A DNA stretch of 64,000 nt from Variovorax sp. PAMC26660 (GCF_014302995.1 NZ_CP060295.1:3649501-3713500); one strand, 5' to 3'. Numbered from the stretch's first letter, positions 17,253-25,842 are shown. The notes: a model not told the origin generated them from the letters alone. Translations and numbers: made by a program.

Positions 17253-18074
17253 TCAGCCGGCCTTGCGGCGTTCGTAGTCGCCCGCGTTGGCGACCCAGCC
17301 CTTGTCGATGAAGTCGTGCCGCGGCGGCGAGAACACGTCGATCAGCAGATGGCGGCCAGGGCCGACGCCTTCGGTGGTGTGCACCAGCAGCACCGGCACC
17401 GTGATCATCGAGGGCGAGGGGGCGTGCAGGTGTTCGTCGTCGCGCCACTGGTCGGCGTTGCCGCCCCAGTTGACGCGCAGGTGGTGCACGAAGTCGCCCG
17501 CCATCGCCAGCGAGCCCTGCTCGAAGTCGGCGTGGTTGTGCGGGCTCAGCTGCGTGCGGTCGCGCGGGCCCTGGTACTCGACCCAGTTGATGCTCAGGGT
17601 GTCGGTCTGGAACATCTTGAGCCGCGGCTTGTCGGCCGGGGGCTGGATCGTGTCGACCTCCATCACGTGGATGGCACTGGACGGCGCGCGGCGGCGGTAG
17701 TCGTCGCCGGTCGGGCGCACGCGCGCGTCGGGCACGGCGTAGTCGGCCTGGTTGCGCGCCACGCCGGGCGCCAGGTCGGGGCGCGAGGAGGCGACCAGCG
17801 CGGCGCGGCCAGCGCCCGCGAGACACACTGTGACGGCGCCGGCCGGCAGCACGCAGACGCTGCGGCCCGGCACCTCGCGCACTTCGGCGCCGGCGTGCAC
17901 GGTGGCGCCGCCGTCAGGCAACAGCAGCAGCATCTCGTGGTGGCTGGTGGCTTCGACCGGCGCTGCGCCCTCGATCCATTGGACCCAGAAGTTCTGTCCG
18001 CGCGCCACCGAGCCCGGCGGGAGTTCGTGGACCGCGGCGCCGCGCACGCCGGTTTCAGATGTTGTGTTCGTCAT
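17253..18074 (-). CDS. Bicupin-like protein of unknown function
   Basis: 273 residues, no signal peptide. The first half shows a degraded cupin (HHEMLLLLPDGGATVHAGAE ... GRSVCVLPAGAVTVCL). The second half shows a better one, with metal-type residues in LSPHNHADFEQGSLAMAG and later HLHAPSPSMITVPVLLVHTT. Such bicupins may be dioxygenases, isomerases or sensors. It is the last gene of the reverse-strand operon, after the flavin reductase gene (24 bp). Function within the pathway is unknown. Confidence 0.7.
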   Translation of the reverse strand: MTNTTSETGVRGAAVHELPPGSVARGQNFWVQWIEGAAPVEATSHHEMLLLLPDGGATVHAGAEVREVPGRSVCVLPAGAVTVCLAGAGRAALVASSRPDLAPGVARNQADYAVPDARVRPTGDDYRRRAPSSAIHVMEVDTIQPPADKPRLKMFQTDTLSINWVEYQGPRDRTQLSPHNHADFEQGSLAMAGDFVHHLRVNWGGNADQWRDDEHLHAPSPSMITVPVLLVHTTEGVGPGRHLLIDVFSPPRHDFIDKGWVANAGDYERRKAG

Positions 18075-18098
18075 CGTGTTTCTTTCGTTGTCTTGTCG

Positions 18099-18728
18099 TC
18101 AGTCACGCCGCGGGCTCGGTCGCGAAAGCTCCACCAGCGGGCCGACCGATGCGTACTGGTTGCCGCCCAGCCGCGTGAGCGGCAGCGTGCGCGCCACGTC
18201 GAAGCGGCCGTTCGGCTCGACGAATTCCGGGTCGAGGTGGATGCCGACCACGCGGCCGAACACCACGTTGCTGACCGTGTCGCCCGGCCCCTGCGGCTCG
18301 ATCTGCACGATGCGCAGCAGCTTGCATTCCATGCTCGCCGGCGAACGCGCCACGCGCGGCGGCCGCACCTTCTGGCTCGGCGCCTTCTCCAGGCCCGCAA
18401 GCTCGAACTCGTCGGTGCCGTAGGGTGCGTCGAGCGAGCTGATGTTCATGGCATCGCGCAGCTCCCAGGTCACGAGGTTGGTGACGAACTCGCCGGTCGC
18501 GCGCACGTTGGTGATGGTGTCCTTCTCGTGCCGGTCGGCCGGCGCATTGCAGGAAAAGATCACCACCGGCGGCGCCGTCGAGACCAGGTTGAAGTGCGAG
18601 AACGGCGCGAGGTTGACCCGGCCTTCGGGGCTCATCGTGCTGATCCAGCCGATGGGCCGTGGCGCCACGATGGCGTTGAAAAGCGTGCGCTTGAAATCGG
18701 GTGTGTTTTCGGGGTCGATGAAAAGCAT
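18099..18728 (-). CDS. Flavin reductase-like (FMN-binding) protein
   Basis: 209 residues of the DIM6/NTAB flavin reductase-like family. Typical segments are NAIVAPRPIGWISTMSPEGR (start of the split barrel), NLAPFSHFNLVSTAPPVVIF, KDTITNVRATGEFVTNLVTW and GRVVGIHLDPEFVE. Members either supply reduced flavin to a monooxygenase or act as oxygenase-like flavoproteins. No flavin monooxygenase gene is adjacent. It lies in the operon between the NTF2-like and bicupin genes. Confidence 0.9.
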   Translation of the reverse strand: MLFIDPENTPDFKRTLFNAIVAPRPIGWISTMSPEGRVNLAPFSHFNLVSTAPPVVIFSCNAPADRHEKDTITNVRATGEFVTNLVTWELRDAMNISSLDAPYGTDEFELAGLEKAPSQKVRPPRVARSPASMECKLLRIVQIEPQGPGDTVSNVVFGRVVGIHLDPEFVEPNGRFDVARTLPLTRLGGNQYASVGPLVELSRPSPRRD

Positions 18729-18755
18729 GGGGGCTTCTTCTTTCGTTCGAGTGCT

Positions 18756-19196
18756 TCAGCCCGTGGTGGGCGTGTCGTCCCGGAACAGCGGGCGCAGCGT
18801 GCGCAACGCATAGAGCCAACCGCCGTCGCTCTGGCGCACGGCCGTCTCGCGCACGTCGGCGATCATGATCGCGGGCCTGGACGGCAGCACGCCTTCGCCG
18901 TCGGCGGCGTACAGGCTCATCACGTAGTTGCAGTCCACGCGCTGCGGCGACACCGGCACCGCGCGAAAGTTCTGCACCACGTGCAGCGAGGTGCGCGCGC
19001 CGCGCGCCTGCCGTGCGTTGTAGAAGTCGGCAATGGCGGCGCGGCCGGTGCGCGACTTCTGGCTGGTGGTGAACACCGCGTCCTCGGTGTAGTAGGCGTG
19101 GGCGTTTTGCCCCCAGTTGAAGTCGACCTCGTACCAGTAGTCGATGGCGAGCGCCTCGAGCGCCTGGCGAAGCGCGAGTTTTTCGATGTGGTTCAT
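18756..19196 (-). CDS. NTF2/SnoaL-like fold protein
   Basis: 146 residues. N-terminal helix (EKLALRQALEALAIDYWYEV), then TEDAVFTTSQKSRTGRAAIA and a beta-sheet half (SLHVVQNFRAVPVSPQRVDC ... WLYALRTLRPLF), a cone-shaped NTF2 fold like the small subunits of ring-hydroxylating dioxygenases and SnoaL-type isomerases. It is in the middle of the reverse-strand catabolic operon. A small-molecule enzyme role is likely but unassigned. Confidence 0.75.
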   Translation of the reverse strand: MNHIEKLALRQALEALAIDYWYEVDFNWGQNAHAYYTEDAVFTTSQKSRTGRAAIADFYNARQARGARTSLHVVQNFRAVPVSPQRVDCNYVMSLYAADGEGVLPSRPAIMIADVRETAVRQSDGGWLYALRTLRPLFRDDTPTTG

Positions 19197-19216
19197 GCGT
19201 GGCTCCTGTGCCGGGT

Positions 19217-20128
19217 TCAGTCTTGCCAGTAGAGGCGCGTGGGGTTGTCCACCAGCAGCTTGTGCAGCACGGCGGGGTCGTTGGAAAAGAGCGGCAGCAG
19301 GTCGACCAGCTTGCCGTCGTCGGGCATCTCGCGCACGCTGGGGTGGGGCCAGTCGGTGCCCCAGAGCACGCGGTCGGGTGCGGCCTCGACCAGCCGGCGC
19401 GCGAAGGGCACGGCATCCTCGAAGGGCAGGCCGGGGCCGGAAGACAGCAGGTGCGAGGTGCGCTCCGCACCGCTCACCTTGACCCAGCAGCGTTCGTCCT
19501 TCATGAGGTCGAGCAGCGCGTCGAAGGGCTCCTGTTGTGGGCCGCTTTCGGCGAGCACGCGGCCCATGTGATCGATCACGTAGGGCAGCGGCAGCGCGTC
19601 GAGAAACTGGCGGTACACCGGCAGGTCCTGCGGATCGAAGTGCAGCACCAGGTGCCAGCCCAGCGTCTTCACGCGATGGGCCAGGCTGCGAATGGCGTTC
19701 AGGTCCGGCGCACCGCCCAGCCGCCGCACGAAGTTGAAGCGCAGCGAGCGCACGCCGCCTTCGTGCAGCGCCCGCAGCCCGGCGTCGTCGATCGAGGCGG
19801 GAACCATTGCCACGCCGCGGTAGGTGTCGGGCGACTGCGCGATGGCGTCCAGCATCGCGCTGTTGTCATGGCCGTGGATGCTGGCCTGCACCAGCACCAC
19901 GCGCTCGATGCCGAGCAGCGCATGCAGCGCGCGCAACTGCGCCGCCGGTGCGTCCGTCGGTTCGTAGGTGCGCTTGGGTGAATACGGAAAACGCGCGCCC
20001 GGCCCGAACACGTGGCAGTGCGCGTCGCAGGCGCCGGGCGGCAGCCGGTAGGTGGGCCGGCTGGGGTTCGGGTGCGGCGGGGGATTGACCTTGAGGGGGG
20101 CGGGTGTGCCGAGGGTGTTGTCTGTCAT
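19217..20128 (-). CDS. Amidohydrolase-2 family, 2-pyrone-4,6-dicarboxylate hydrolase-like
   Basis: 303 residues from ATG 20128. TIM-barrel metal hydrolase with the LigI-type layout: ACDAHCHVFGPGARFPYSPK (the H-x-H strand), LVQASIHGHDNSAML, LVLHFDPQDLPVY, YVIDHMGRV and the closing WGTDWPHPSV, with the metal-site Asp. LigI opens the lactone 2-pyrone-4,6-dicarboxylate in lignin-derived aromatic breakdown; relatives open other lactones. Its product class (oxo-dicarboxylates) would suit the hydratase and aldolase of the neighbouring operon. That pathway link is inferred. Confidence 0.85.
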   Translation of the reverse strand: MTDNTLGTPAPLKVNPPPHPNPSRPTYRLPPGACDAHCHVFGPGARFPYSPKRTYEPTDAPAAQLRALHALLGIERVVLVQASIHGHDNSAMLDAIAQSPDTYRGVAMVPASIDDAGLRALHEGGVRSLRFNFVRRLGGAPDLNAIRSLAHRVKTLGWHLVLHFDPQDLPVYRQFLDALPLPYVIDHMGRVLAESGPQQEPFDALLDLMKDERCWVKVSGAERTSHLLSSGPGLPFEDAVPFARRLVEAAPDRVLWGTDWPHPSVREMPDDGKLVDLLPLFSNDPAVLHKLLVDNPTRLYWQD

Positions 20129-20147
20129 GGTGTGGTGCCTTGTCTCT

Positions 20148-21119
20148 TCATTCGGCCTTGAAGCCGGAGCGTTTGATGGGCTCTTCCCAGCGCTTGTACT
20201 GGGAGGCCTGCGTGCTCGCCAGGAGCTGCGAGTTGCCGTGGTCGGCCACCATCGCCAGGTTGAGCAGCTTGTCGCGCACGTCCTGGGTCGCGAGCGCCTG
20301 GGCCACGGTCTTGTCGATGCGGTCCGTGACGGCGGGCGACATGTTGGCCGGCCCGTAGAGACCGAAGAAGTTGTCGACCACCACGTCGATCCCGGACTCG
20401 CGCAGCGTCGGTACGTCGGGCAGGGCGGGCGTGCGGTGGGCACCGGTCACGGCAAGCACACGCAGCTTGCCGTTGCGGTGCATCTCCACCACTTCGGCCG
20501 GGCTGTCGATCATCAGGGGCACCTGGCCGCCGATCAGGTCCTGGATGGCGGGCGCACCGCCCCGGTACGGCACATGGAGCAGCGGAACGCCGGTGGCCTG
20601 TGCGATCACCAGTCCCGCGAAATGAGGCACCGAGCCGGCGCCCGAGGTCGCATACGTGGCCTGCGCGGGGTGGGCCTTCATCCACGCGAACAGCGCTTTC
20701 ACGTCGCCCGGCGGCACGGCGGGCCCGACGGACACGGCCAGGTCGAGCGTGGTCAGGCGCGACACCGGCGTGAAGTCCTTCACCGGGTCGTAGCCCAGGC
20801 TGGTCGGGTAGAGCCAGGGCAGGATGGTCAGTGCGCCGCCTGGGGCAATGGCCAGCGTGCGCCCGTCGGGCCGCGAGCGCCGCAGCTCGCTCAGCGCGAT
20901 GCGCCCGGCTGCGCCGGGCCGGTTCTCCACCAGCACGTTGGTGTTCAGCGAAACCCGCAGCTTGTCCGCCAGCAGGCGGGCGACCGCGTCCACGCCGCCG
21001 CCGGGCGGAAAGCCCACCAGGATGCGCGTGGGCGTGGTGTCCTGCGCCCACACCGACGGCATGTGCGAGGCAGCCGCCGCGAGTGCGAGCGACATCGAAA
21101 AGTGGCGGCGTTTCATCAT
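20148..21119 (-). CDS. Bug/TctC-family periplasmic solute receptor
   Basis: 323 residues. Start at ATG 21119 overlaps the aminotransferase stop in an ATGA arrangement; a second ATG follows at once. Signal peptide MMKRRHFSMSLALAAAASHM to VWAQ; then TRILVGFPPGGGVDAVARLL, VENRPGAAGRIALSELRRS and LPDVPTLRESGIDV. It is the fourth orphan receptor of this type in the window and the second within the catabolic island. Confidence 0.93.
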   Translation of the reverse strand: MMKRRHFSMSLALAAAASHMPSVWAQDTTPTRILVGFPPGGGVDAVARLLADKLRVSLNTNVLVENRPGAAGRIALSELRRSRPDGRTLAIAPGGALTILPWLYPTSLGYDPVKDFTPVSRLTTLDLAVSVGPAVPPGDVKALFAWMKAHPAQATYATSGAGSVPHFAGLVIAQATGVPLLHVPYRGGAPAIQDLIGGQVPLMIDSPAEVVEMHRNGKLRVLAVTGAHRTPALPDVPTLRESGIDVVVDNFFGLYGPANMSPAVTDRIDKTVAQALATQDVRDKLLNLAMVADHGNSQLLASTQASQYKRWEEPIKRSGFKAE

Positions 21120-22327
21120 GGAAGGGTTCCTTGTCTTGCGGTCGACCGGTCGGGCGCCGCGTTCAGCGCTCGCGCCAGCAGTTCGATGCCCCGGTCGATC
21201 TGGGCGGGCGGCGCGGTCACGAAGGACAGGCGCAGCAGGTTGTGGCGCGAGCGGTCCGCGAAGAACGCGAAGCCGGGCACATACGCCACGCCAAGCTCGA
21301 CGGCGCGCGGCAGCAGTGCCATGGCATCGATGCCCTCGGGCAGTTCGAGCCAGAAGAACATGCCGCCGGCCGGCACGCGCCAGCGACAGCCTTGCGGCAT
21401 GTGGCGCAGCAGCGCGGCCTGCATGGCGTCGCGGTGGCTGCGATAGCGCTCGCGAATCAGCGGCACGTGCGTCGCCAGGAAGCCGTCGCGCACGATCTGG
21501 TAGACCACCTGCTGGTTGAAGATCGGCGTGTGCAGGTCGGCCGCCTGCTTGGCCTGGACCAGCATGGGCATCAGCGAGGGCGGCGCCACCACGTAGCCCA
21601 GTCGAAGGCCCGGCGCCAGCACTTTCGAGAACGAGCCCAGGTACACGCTGCCCTCGGGCCAGTGCGAGGCCAGCGATGCCGGCGCGGGCGCGTCGAACCA
21701 CAGGTCGCCGTAGGGGTTGTCCTCCACCAGCGGCAGGCCCATGCGACGTGCCTGCGCGGCCAGTTGCACGCGCCGCGCCGCGCCGATGGTGCGGCCGGTG
21801 GGGTTCTGGAAGTTCGGCACCACGTACAGGAAGCGCGCGCCGCCGGCCTGCGCCAGGGCCTCGGGCAGCGGGCCTTCGTCGTCGCCGGCGATGTCGAGGT
21901 AGTCGGCCTCGTACGGGTTGAAGGCCTGCAGCGCCCCCACATAGGTCGGCGACTCGACCGCCACCACGCTGCCGGGGTCGAGCAGCACTTTGCCGACAAG
22001 GTCCAGGCCCTGCTGCGATCCGCTGGTGATCAGCACGTCGCCCGCGCCGATGCGCAGGCCCTGCGCGGCCAGGTCTTGCGCCACCCATTCGCGCAAGGGC
22101 GCGAAGCCCTCGGTCGATGCGTATTGCAATGCTTCGCGCGGCGTCTGCTGCAGCACGTGCTGTGTTGCCTCGCGGACCATGTCCAGCGGAAACGCATCGG
22201 GCGACGGCAGGCCGCCTGCGAGGGAAATCACGCTCGGGCGGGCCGCGAGATTGAGAATTTCGCGAATGATCGACGGCTGGATGCGCTGGGCACGTCGGGC
22301 CAGCTGGAACGGGGGCGAAGAACTCAT
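21116..22327 (-). CDS. PLP-dependent aminotransferase (fold type I, 2-aminoadipate-type)
   Basis: 403 residues from ATG 22327. Markers: AARPSVISLAGGLPSPDAFP at the N-terminus, ITSGSQQGLDLVGKVLLDPG (cofactor phosphate region), NFQNPTGRT, EDNPYGDLWFD and SFSKVLAPGLRLGYV with the Schiff-base Lys. It resembles LysN/2-aminoadipate and broad aromatic aminotransferases. First gene of the reverse-strand operon, coupled to the Bug receptor. It suggests the island's substrate, or an intermediate, carries an amino group. Substrate unknown. Confidence 0.92.
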   Translation of the reverse strand: MSSSPPFQLARRAQRIQPSIIREILNLAARPSVISLAGGLPSPDAFPLDMVREATQHVLQQTPREALQYASTEGFAPLREWVAQDLAAQGLRIGAGDVLITSGSQQGLDLVGKVLLDPGSVVAVESPTYVGALQAFNPYEADYLDIAGDDEGPLPEALAQAGGARFLYVVPNFQNPTGRTIGAARRVQLAAQARRMGLPLVEDNPYGDLWFDAPAPASLASHWPEGSVYLGSFSKVLAPGLRLGYVVAPPSLMPMLVQAKQAADLHTPIFNQQVVYQIVRDGFLATHVPLIRERYRSHRDAMQAALLRHMPQGCRWRVPAGGMFFWLELPEGIDAMALLPRAVELGVAYVPGFAFFADRSRHNLLRLSFVTAPPAQIDRGIELLARALNAAPDRSTARQGTLP

Positions 22328-22674
22328 GCGGTGGTGGGTTGCGATGCGCGAAAAGAAGAAGCGTCCGATCCCTCGCATGACATGCGGGTCCGGGACAACT
22401 TCCACGAGAGGCGGCATCTTTTCATCGGCCCCCGGCCGCCGCAATCGGAAATTTCGAAGTTTTCACCAGCAGAAAAGTTGCGCACAACCGGCAGCGGGTT
22501 GCCCGTGGGCATGTTCAGGTCGATCGCGTGCCGTTGGATGAGGAGGGTGCCGGAAACCGCCGGCTCATTCGTCTAAGCAAGTGCCGGATCGAAGGGGTGC
22601 GGCTCCCGGCCGCCTCTTCGCCCCACATTCCGACTTCTTCACTCTCCGTCCGAATCGTCGGATCTGACCGCGAC
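22328..22674. other. 347-bp divergent intergenic region
   Basis: Separates the aminotransferase operon (-) from the serine hydrolase gene (+). Apart from the 23-bp motif at 22456-22478, no small gene or RNA structure was recognised. The plus strand stays open across part of it, but without a good start. Confidence 0.5.
22456..22478. promoter_or_regulatory. 23-bp shared operator-like motif, copy 2
   Basis: Exact reverse complement of 13073-13095, with the near-palindromic core TTTTC-N7-GAAAA. It lies about 130 bp upstream of the aminotransferase start, a reasonable promoter or operator position. The neighbouring IclR regulator is the likely binder. Confidence 0.6.
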
Positions 22675-24354
22675 ATGCCCTCTACTGCCACGCAAACCCC
22701 GACAGAAATACCGACAGGCCTGGCGGCCGTCGACGCATTGCTGCAACCCTTCAATCGCTGTGACGGGCCCGGCCTTGTCGTCGGCATCGCACGCGACGGC
22801 AAGACCCTCTATCGCCGCGGAATGGGGCTGGCCAGCATCGAGCAGGGTGTGGCGAACACAGCGCACACGCGCATGCGCATCGCTTCGACCAGCAAGCACT
22901 TCACGGCGCTGGCCGTGTTGTTGCTGGCCGAAGAGGGCAAGCTGGCCGTCGACGATCTCATCCACACGCACCTGCCCGAGCTGCCGGTGCTGAGCAGCGC
23001 GGGCCCCACGCTGCGCCAGTTGATGCAACACACAGGCGGATGCCGGGCCGCCATCTCCGACATTGCGCAAGGCCTGGCGGTGGAGCCGGTCGAAGACTGG
23101 AGCGCGCCCATGCAGGCCGTGCCGAGCGAGCTGAACTTCGAGCCGGGCAGCCGCATGATCTATTCGAACGGCGGCTACCAATGGCTTGCGCGAGTGATCG
23201 AGCGGGTCAGTGGCCTGGGCTTTGCCGAGTTCATGAAGGCGCGCATCTTCGAGCCGCTGGGCATGCACGACACCGAGTCGCTGACAAGCGATTTCGACAT
23301 CCGGCCGGGAATGGCCATGCAGTACCAGGCGCTGCCGGCATCCGCGGGCGGTGGGTTTCGGCGCGGCATGTACCCGGGCGAGTTGCGCGGCAGCGGATCG
23401 CTGGTGTCCAGCATCGACGACATGCTGCGCTGGCTGGCGCACATGCGCAGCCCCGAAAAGAAGATCGGCAGCGCCGCAAGCTGGGCGCAGATGCTCGAAC
23501 TGCCGACCCTCTCGACCGGCACCGTGGTGCCCTACGGGCTCGGCCTGATGCGCCATCCGTATCGCGGTGTCGAGGTGGTCCACCATTCGGGCGCCGTGCT
23601 GGGCACCACCTCGCAGATGATCACGGTGCCCGGGCATGCGCTGGACATCATGATCATGGTCAATGGGGCGGCCGTGTCCCCGGTGGCGCTCGGATTCCAG
23701 ATCATCGATGCATTGCTGGGCGATGCACACCTCGGTCCGCCGGTTGCGCATGTACCGGCCGACGGGCATTCGGCGCTGTTCGGCAAGCGCTATCACGCGA
23801 CGGAAACCGGGGTCGTCATCGGCTTCGAGGATGTGGCGGGCAAGCTCGGGCTGTCGTGGATCGGCAAGAAGGCCGCCCCGTTGCGCGAGAGTGAAGGCAG
23901 TGGGTTGCTGGCCTGCGAAGACACGGCGCTCAATCCGATCTCTGTCGCACTGCATGCGCTTGGCGGCGACGCCGCACCGGCCGCGATCACGCTGAACGAA
24001 GGCGGCAATCTGCTGCGTTGCGAGCGCCTGCCCGATGAAGCGCCGGCAACCGCCGAATTGGCCGCCGCGCTGGCCGGCGGCTACCGGGTTCCGGATCTGG
24101 AGGCGCACGCCAGGGTCGAGCTGAAGGCAGGGGTTCTGTTGCTTCGCCTGCAGGGGCCGCACGGTCGCAATGAATTTCGCCTGCAAGGTTTGTCGGCCGA
24201 TGTGCTGCTCGGCATTGCGGTCGATCCGCTGTTTGCCGCGCTCGTTGGAAACTGCATCGTCAACGTCGATCGCGTGGCGGGCCGTGTCGTCGGGTTGCGG
24301 ATGGACACGCCGCGCGTGCGGCATCTGCGTTTCTTGCGCGAGTCGTCGGAGTGA
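22675..24354 (+). CDS. Serine hydrolase, beta-lactamase (class C/DD-peptidase) family
   Basis: 559 residues from ATG 22675. The penicillin-binding fold has the nucleophile motif S71-T-S-K74 (MRIASTSKHFTALAVLLLAE) and Y163-S-N (MIYSNGGYQWLARVIERVSG), with HHSGAVLGTTSQM as the likely third motif. Residues about 400-555 form an extra C-terminal beta-rich domain, as in D-aminopeptidase DmpB-like enzymes. No signal peptide is evident, so a cytoplasmic D-amino-acid peptidase or amidase or esterase is more likely than an antibiotic-resistance enzyme. It stands alone on the plus strand. Confidence 0.88.
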   Translation: MPSTATQTPTEIPTGLAAVDALLQPFNRCDGPGLVVGIARDGKTLYRRGMGLASIEQGVANTAHTRMRIASTSKHFTALAVLLLAEEGKLAVDDLIHTHLPELPVLSSAGPTLRQLMQHTGGCRAAISDIAQGLAVEPVEDWSAPMQAVPSELNFEPGSRMIYSNGGYQWLARVIERVSGLGFAEFMKARIFEPLGMHDTESLTSDFDIRPGMAMQYQALPASAGGGFRRGMYPGELRGSGSLVSSIDDMLRWLAHMRSPEKKIGSAASWAQMLELPTLSTGTVVPYGLGLMRHPYRGVEVVHHSGAVLGTTSQMITVPGHALDIMIMVNGAAVSPVALGFQIIDALLGDAHLGPPVAHVPADGHSALFGKRYHATETGVVIGFEDVAGKLGLSWIGKKAAPLRESEGSGLLACEDTALNPISVALHALGGDAAPAAITLNEGGNLLRCERLPDEAPATAELAAALAGGYRVPDLEAHARVELKAGVLLLRLQGPHGRNEFRLQGLSADVLLGIAVDPLFAALVGNCIVNVDRVAGRVVGLRMDTPRVRHLRFLRESSE

Positions 24355-24442
24355 GGTGAGCAGGGGGGCGGGCTGGGGTGGTGCCTCCCGCGCCTTCGAG
24401 AGGACAATAGTGGAAGCTCACTTCGAAATCAAAGCCACGACC

Positions 24443-25567
24443 ATGTCCCGCCTCGACGATCCCCTCCACGACGCCGAAATCGGCTCCCGCGACAGCACGC
24501 TCGACACCACCCGGATCGACGACGTGCGCATCGGCGCCGTTCGTCCGCTCATCACCCCCGCGCTGCTGCAGGAACGCGTGCCCGTGCGCGACAACACGCT
24601 GGCGCTGGTCGAAGGCAGCCGCGCGGCGATTGCCGACGTGCTGCACGGTCGTGACGACCGGCTGGTGGTTGTCGTCGGCCCGTGCTCCATCCATGACCAC
24701 GACCAGGCCATCGAATACGCACAGCGCTTGAAGACGGTCGCCGATTCCCTGCAGGACGACCTGCTGATCGTGATGCGTGCCTATTTCGAGAAGCCGCGCA
24801 CCACCGTGGGCTGGAAGGGCTACATCAACGACCCGCACCTGGACGGCAGTTTCGCGATCAACGAAGGCCTGGAGCGCGCGCGGCGCCTGCTGCTCGAACT
24901 GACCACCCTGGGACTGCCGACCGGCACCGAGTTCCTCGATCTGTTGAGCCCGCAGTTCATTGCCGACCTGATTGCCTGGGGTGCCATCGGCGCCCGCACC
25001 ACCGAGAGCCAAAGCCACCGGCAGTTGGCGTCGGGCCTGAGCTGCCCGGTCGGCTTCAAGAACGGCACGGACGGCAGCGTCAAGGTCGCGGCCGACGCGA
25101 TCCTCGCGGCCCGTGCGCCGCATGCCTTCATGGGCATGACCAAGATGGGCATGGCGGCGATCTTCGAGACGCGCGGCAACGACGATTGCCACGTGATCCT
25201 GCGCGGCGGCAAGGCCCCGAATTACTCGGCGGCCGATGTCGCGGCGAGCTGCGAGGCGCTGGTGGCGAACGGCCTGCGGCCCCAGGTCATGATCGACGTC
25301 TCACATGGCAACAGCAGCAAGCAACACCAGCGGCAGATCGTGGTTGCGCAAGACGTGGCGGCGCAGATCGCGGCCGGCGAGCGGCGCATCACGGGCCTCA
25401 TGATCGAGAGCCATCTCGAGGAAGGGCGGCAGGACCTGAAGCCTGGCGTCGCGCTGAAGCACGGTGTCTCGATCACCGATGCCTGCATCGGCTTTGCGCA
25501 GACGGTGCCGGTGCTCGAAGGGCTGGCTTCGGCGGTCAAGGCGCGGCGGCGTCTGTCGAAGGCGTGA
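24443..25567 (+). CDS. 3-deoxy-7-phosphoheptulonate synthase (DAHP synthase, class I)
   Basis: 374 residues. First enzyme of the shikimate pathway (phosphoenolpyruvate + erythrose 4-phosphate). AroF/G/H-type motifs: VVVVGPCSIHDHDQAIEYA, MRAYFEKPRTTVGWKGYIND, GARTTESQSHRQLASGLSCP, GFKNGTDG and MIDVSHGNSSKQH. Length fits the family. The N-terminal extension that holds the feedback site is present (DDVRIGAVRPLITPALLQ), but which aromatic amino acid inhibits it cannot be stated. Its 3' end overlaps a convergent XRE gene by 32 nt. Confidence 0.96.
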   Translation: MSRLDDPLHDAEIGSRDSTLDTTRIDDVRIGAVRPLITPALLQERVPVRDNTLALVEGSRAAIADVLHGRDDRLVVVVGPCSIHDHDQAIEYAQRLKTVADSLQDDLLIVMRAYFEKPRTTVGWKGYINDPHLDGSFAINEGLERARRLLLELTTLGLPTGTEFLDLLSPQFIADLIAWGAIGARTTESQSHRQLASGLSCPVGFKNGTDGSVKVAADAILAARAPHAFMGMTKMGMAAIFETRGNDDCHVILRGGKAPNYSAADVAASCEALVANGLRPQVMIDVSHGNSSKQHQRQIVVAQDVAAQIAAGERRITGLMIESHLEEGRQDLKPGVALKHGVSITDACIGFAQTVPVLEGLASAVKARRRLSKA

Positions 25568-25841
25568 GGCTGGAAGCAGACGCCGACTCGTCGCCTGGCG
25601 TCAGCAACCTGGTTGTAACGCCGTAAAGCGCCAGCATGCCCAGCACGTGCCCGATGGCAACGCCTGGTTCGCCCGATTCAATTCGGGCGACCGTCTGGAC
25701 GTGCACACCCAGTCGGGCGGCAGCGGCGGCCTGGCCTTCACCGGCATCGATGCGTGCCAGCTTGGCGGCTGCACCCATGTCCTTGATTGCCTGAAGAGCG
25801 CCGCTGTCGATGTCTGCTGAAATGCGTTTGCCTTGAGCCAT
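25536..25841 (-). CDS. Small XRE-type helix-turn-helix protein
   Basis: 101 residues from ATG 25841. HTH at about 25-80 (AAAKLARIDAGEGQAAAAAR then LGVHVQTVARIESGEPG), followed by a short disordered Ser/Ala/Pro tail. It resembles HipB-like antitoxin regulators, but no HipA-type toxin is adjacent. The start lies 1 bp from the divergent GIY-YIG gene, so both share a very compact promoter region. Its 3' end overlaps the DAHP synthase gene. Confidence 0.75.
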   Translation of the reverse strand: MAQGKRISADIDSGALQAIKDMGAAAKLARIDAGEGQAAAAARLGVHVQTVARIESGEPGVAIGHVLGMLALYGVTTRLLTPGDESASASSLTPSTDAAAP

Positions 25842-25842
25842 C

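Noticed and set aside
16692..19232. Plus-strand open frame of about 846 codons
   Set aside because: Antisense to the IclR, bicupin, flavin reductase and NTF2-like genes; His/Arg-rich composition typical of shadow frames.
22639..24324. Minus-strand open frame opposite the serine hydrolase
   Set aside because: The plus strand has SxxK and YxN motifs; the antisense product has no recognisable feature.
22675..24354. Antibiotic-resistance beta-lactamase
   Set aside because: The fold family is the same, but there is no signal peptide, and an extra C-terminal domain fits D-aminopeptidase-like hydrolases better.
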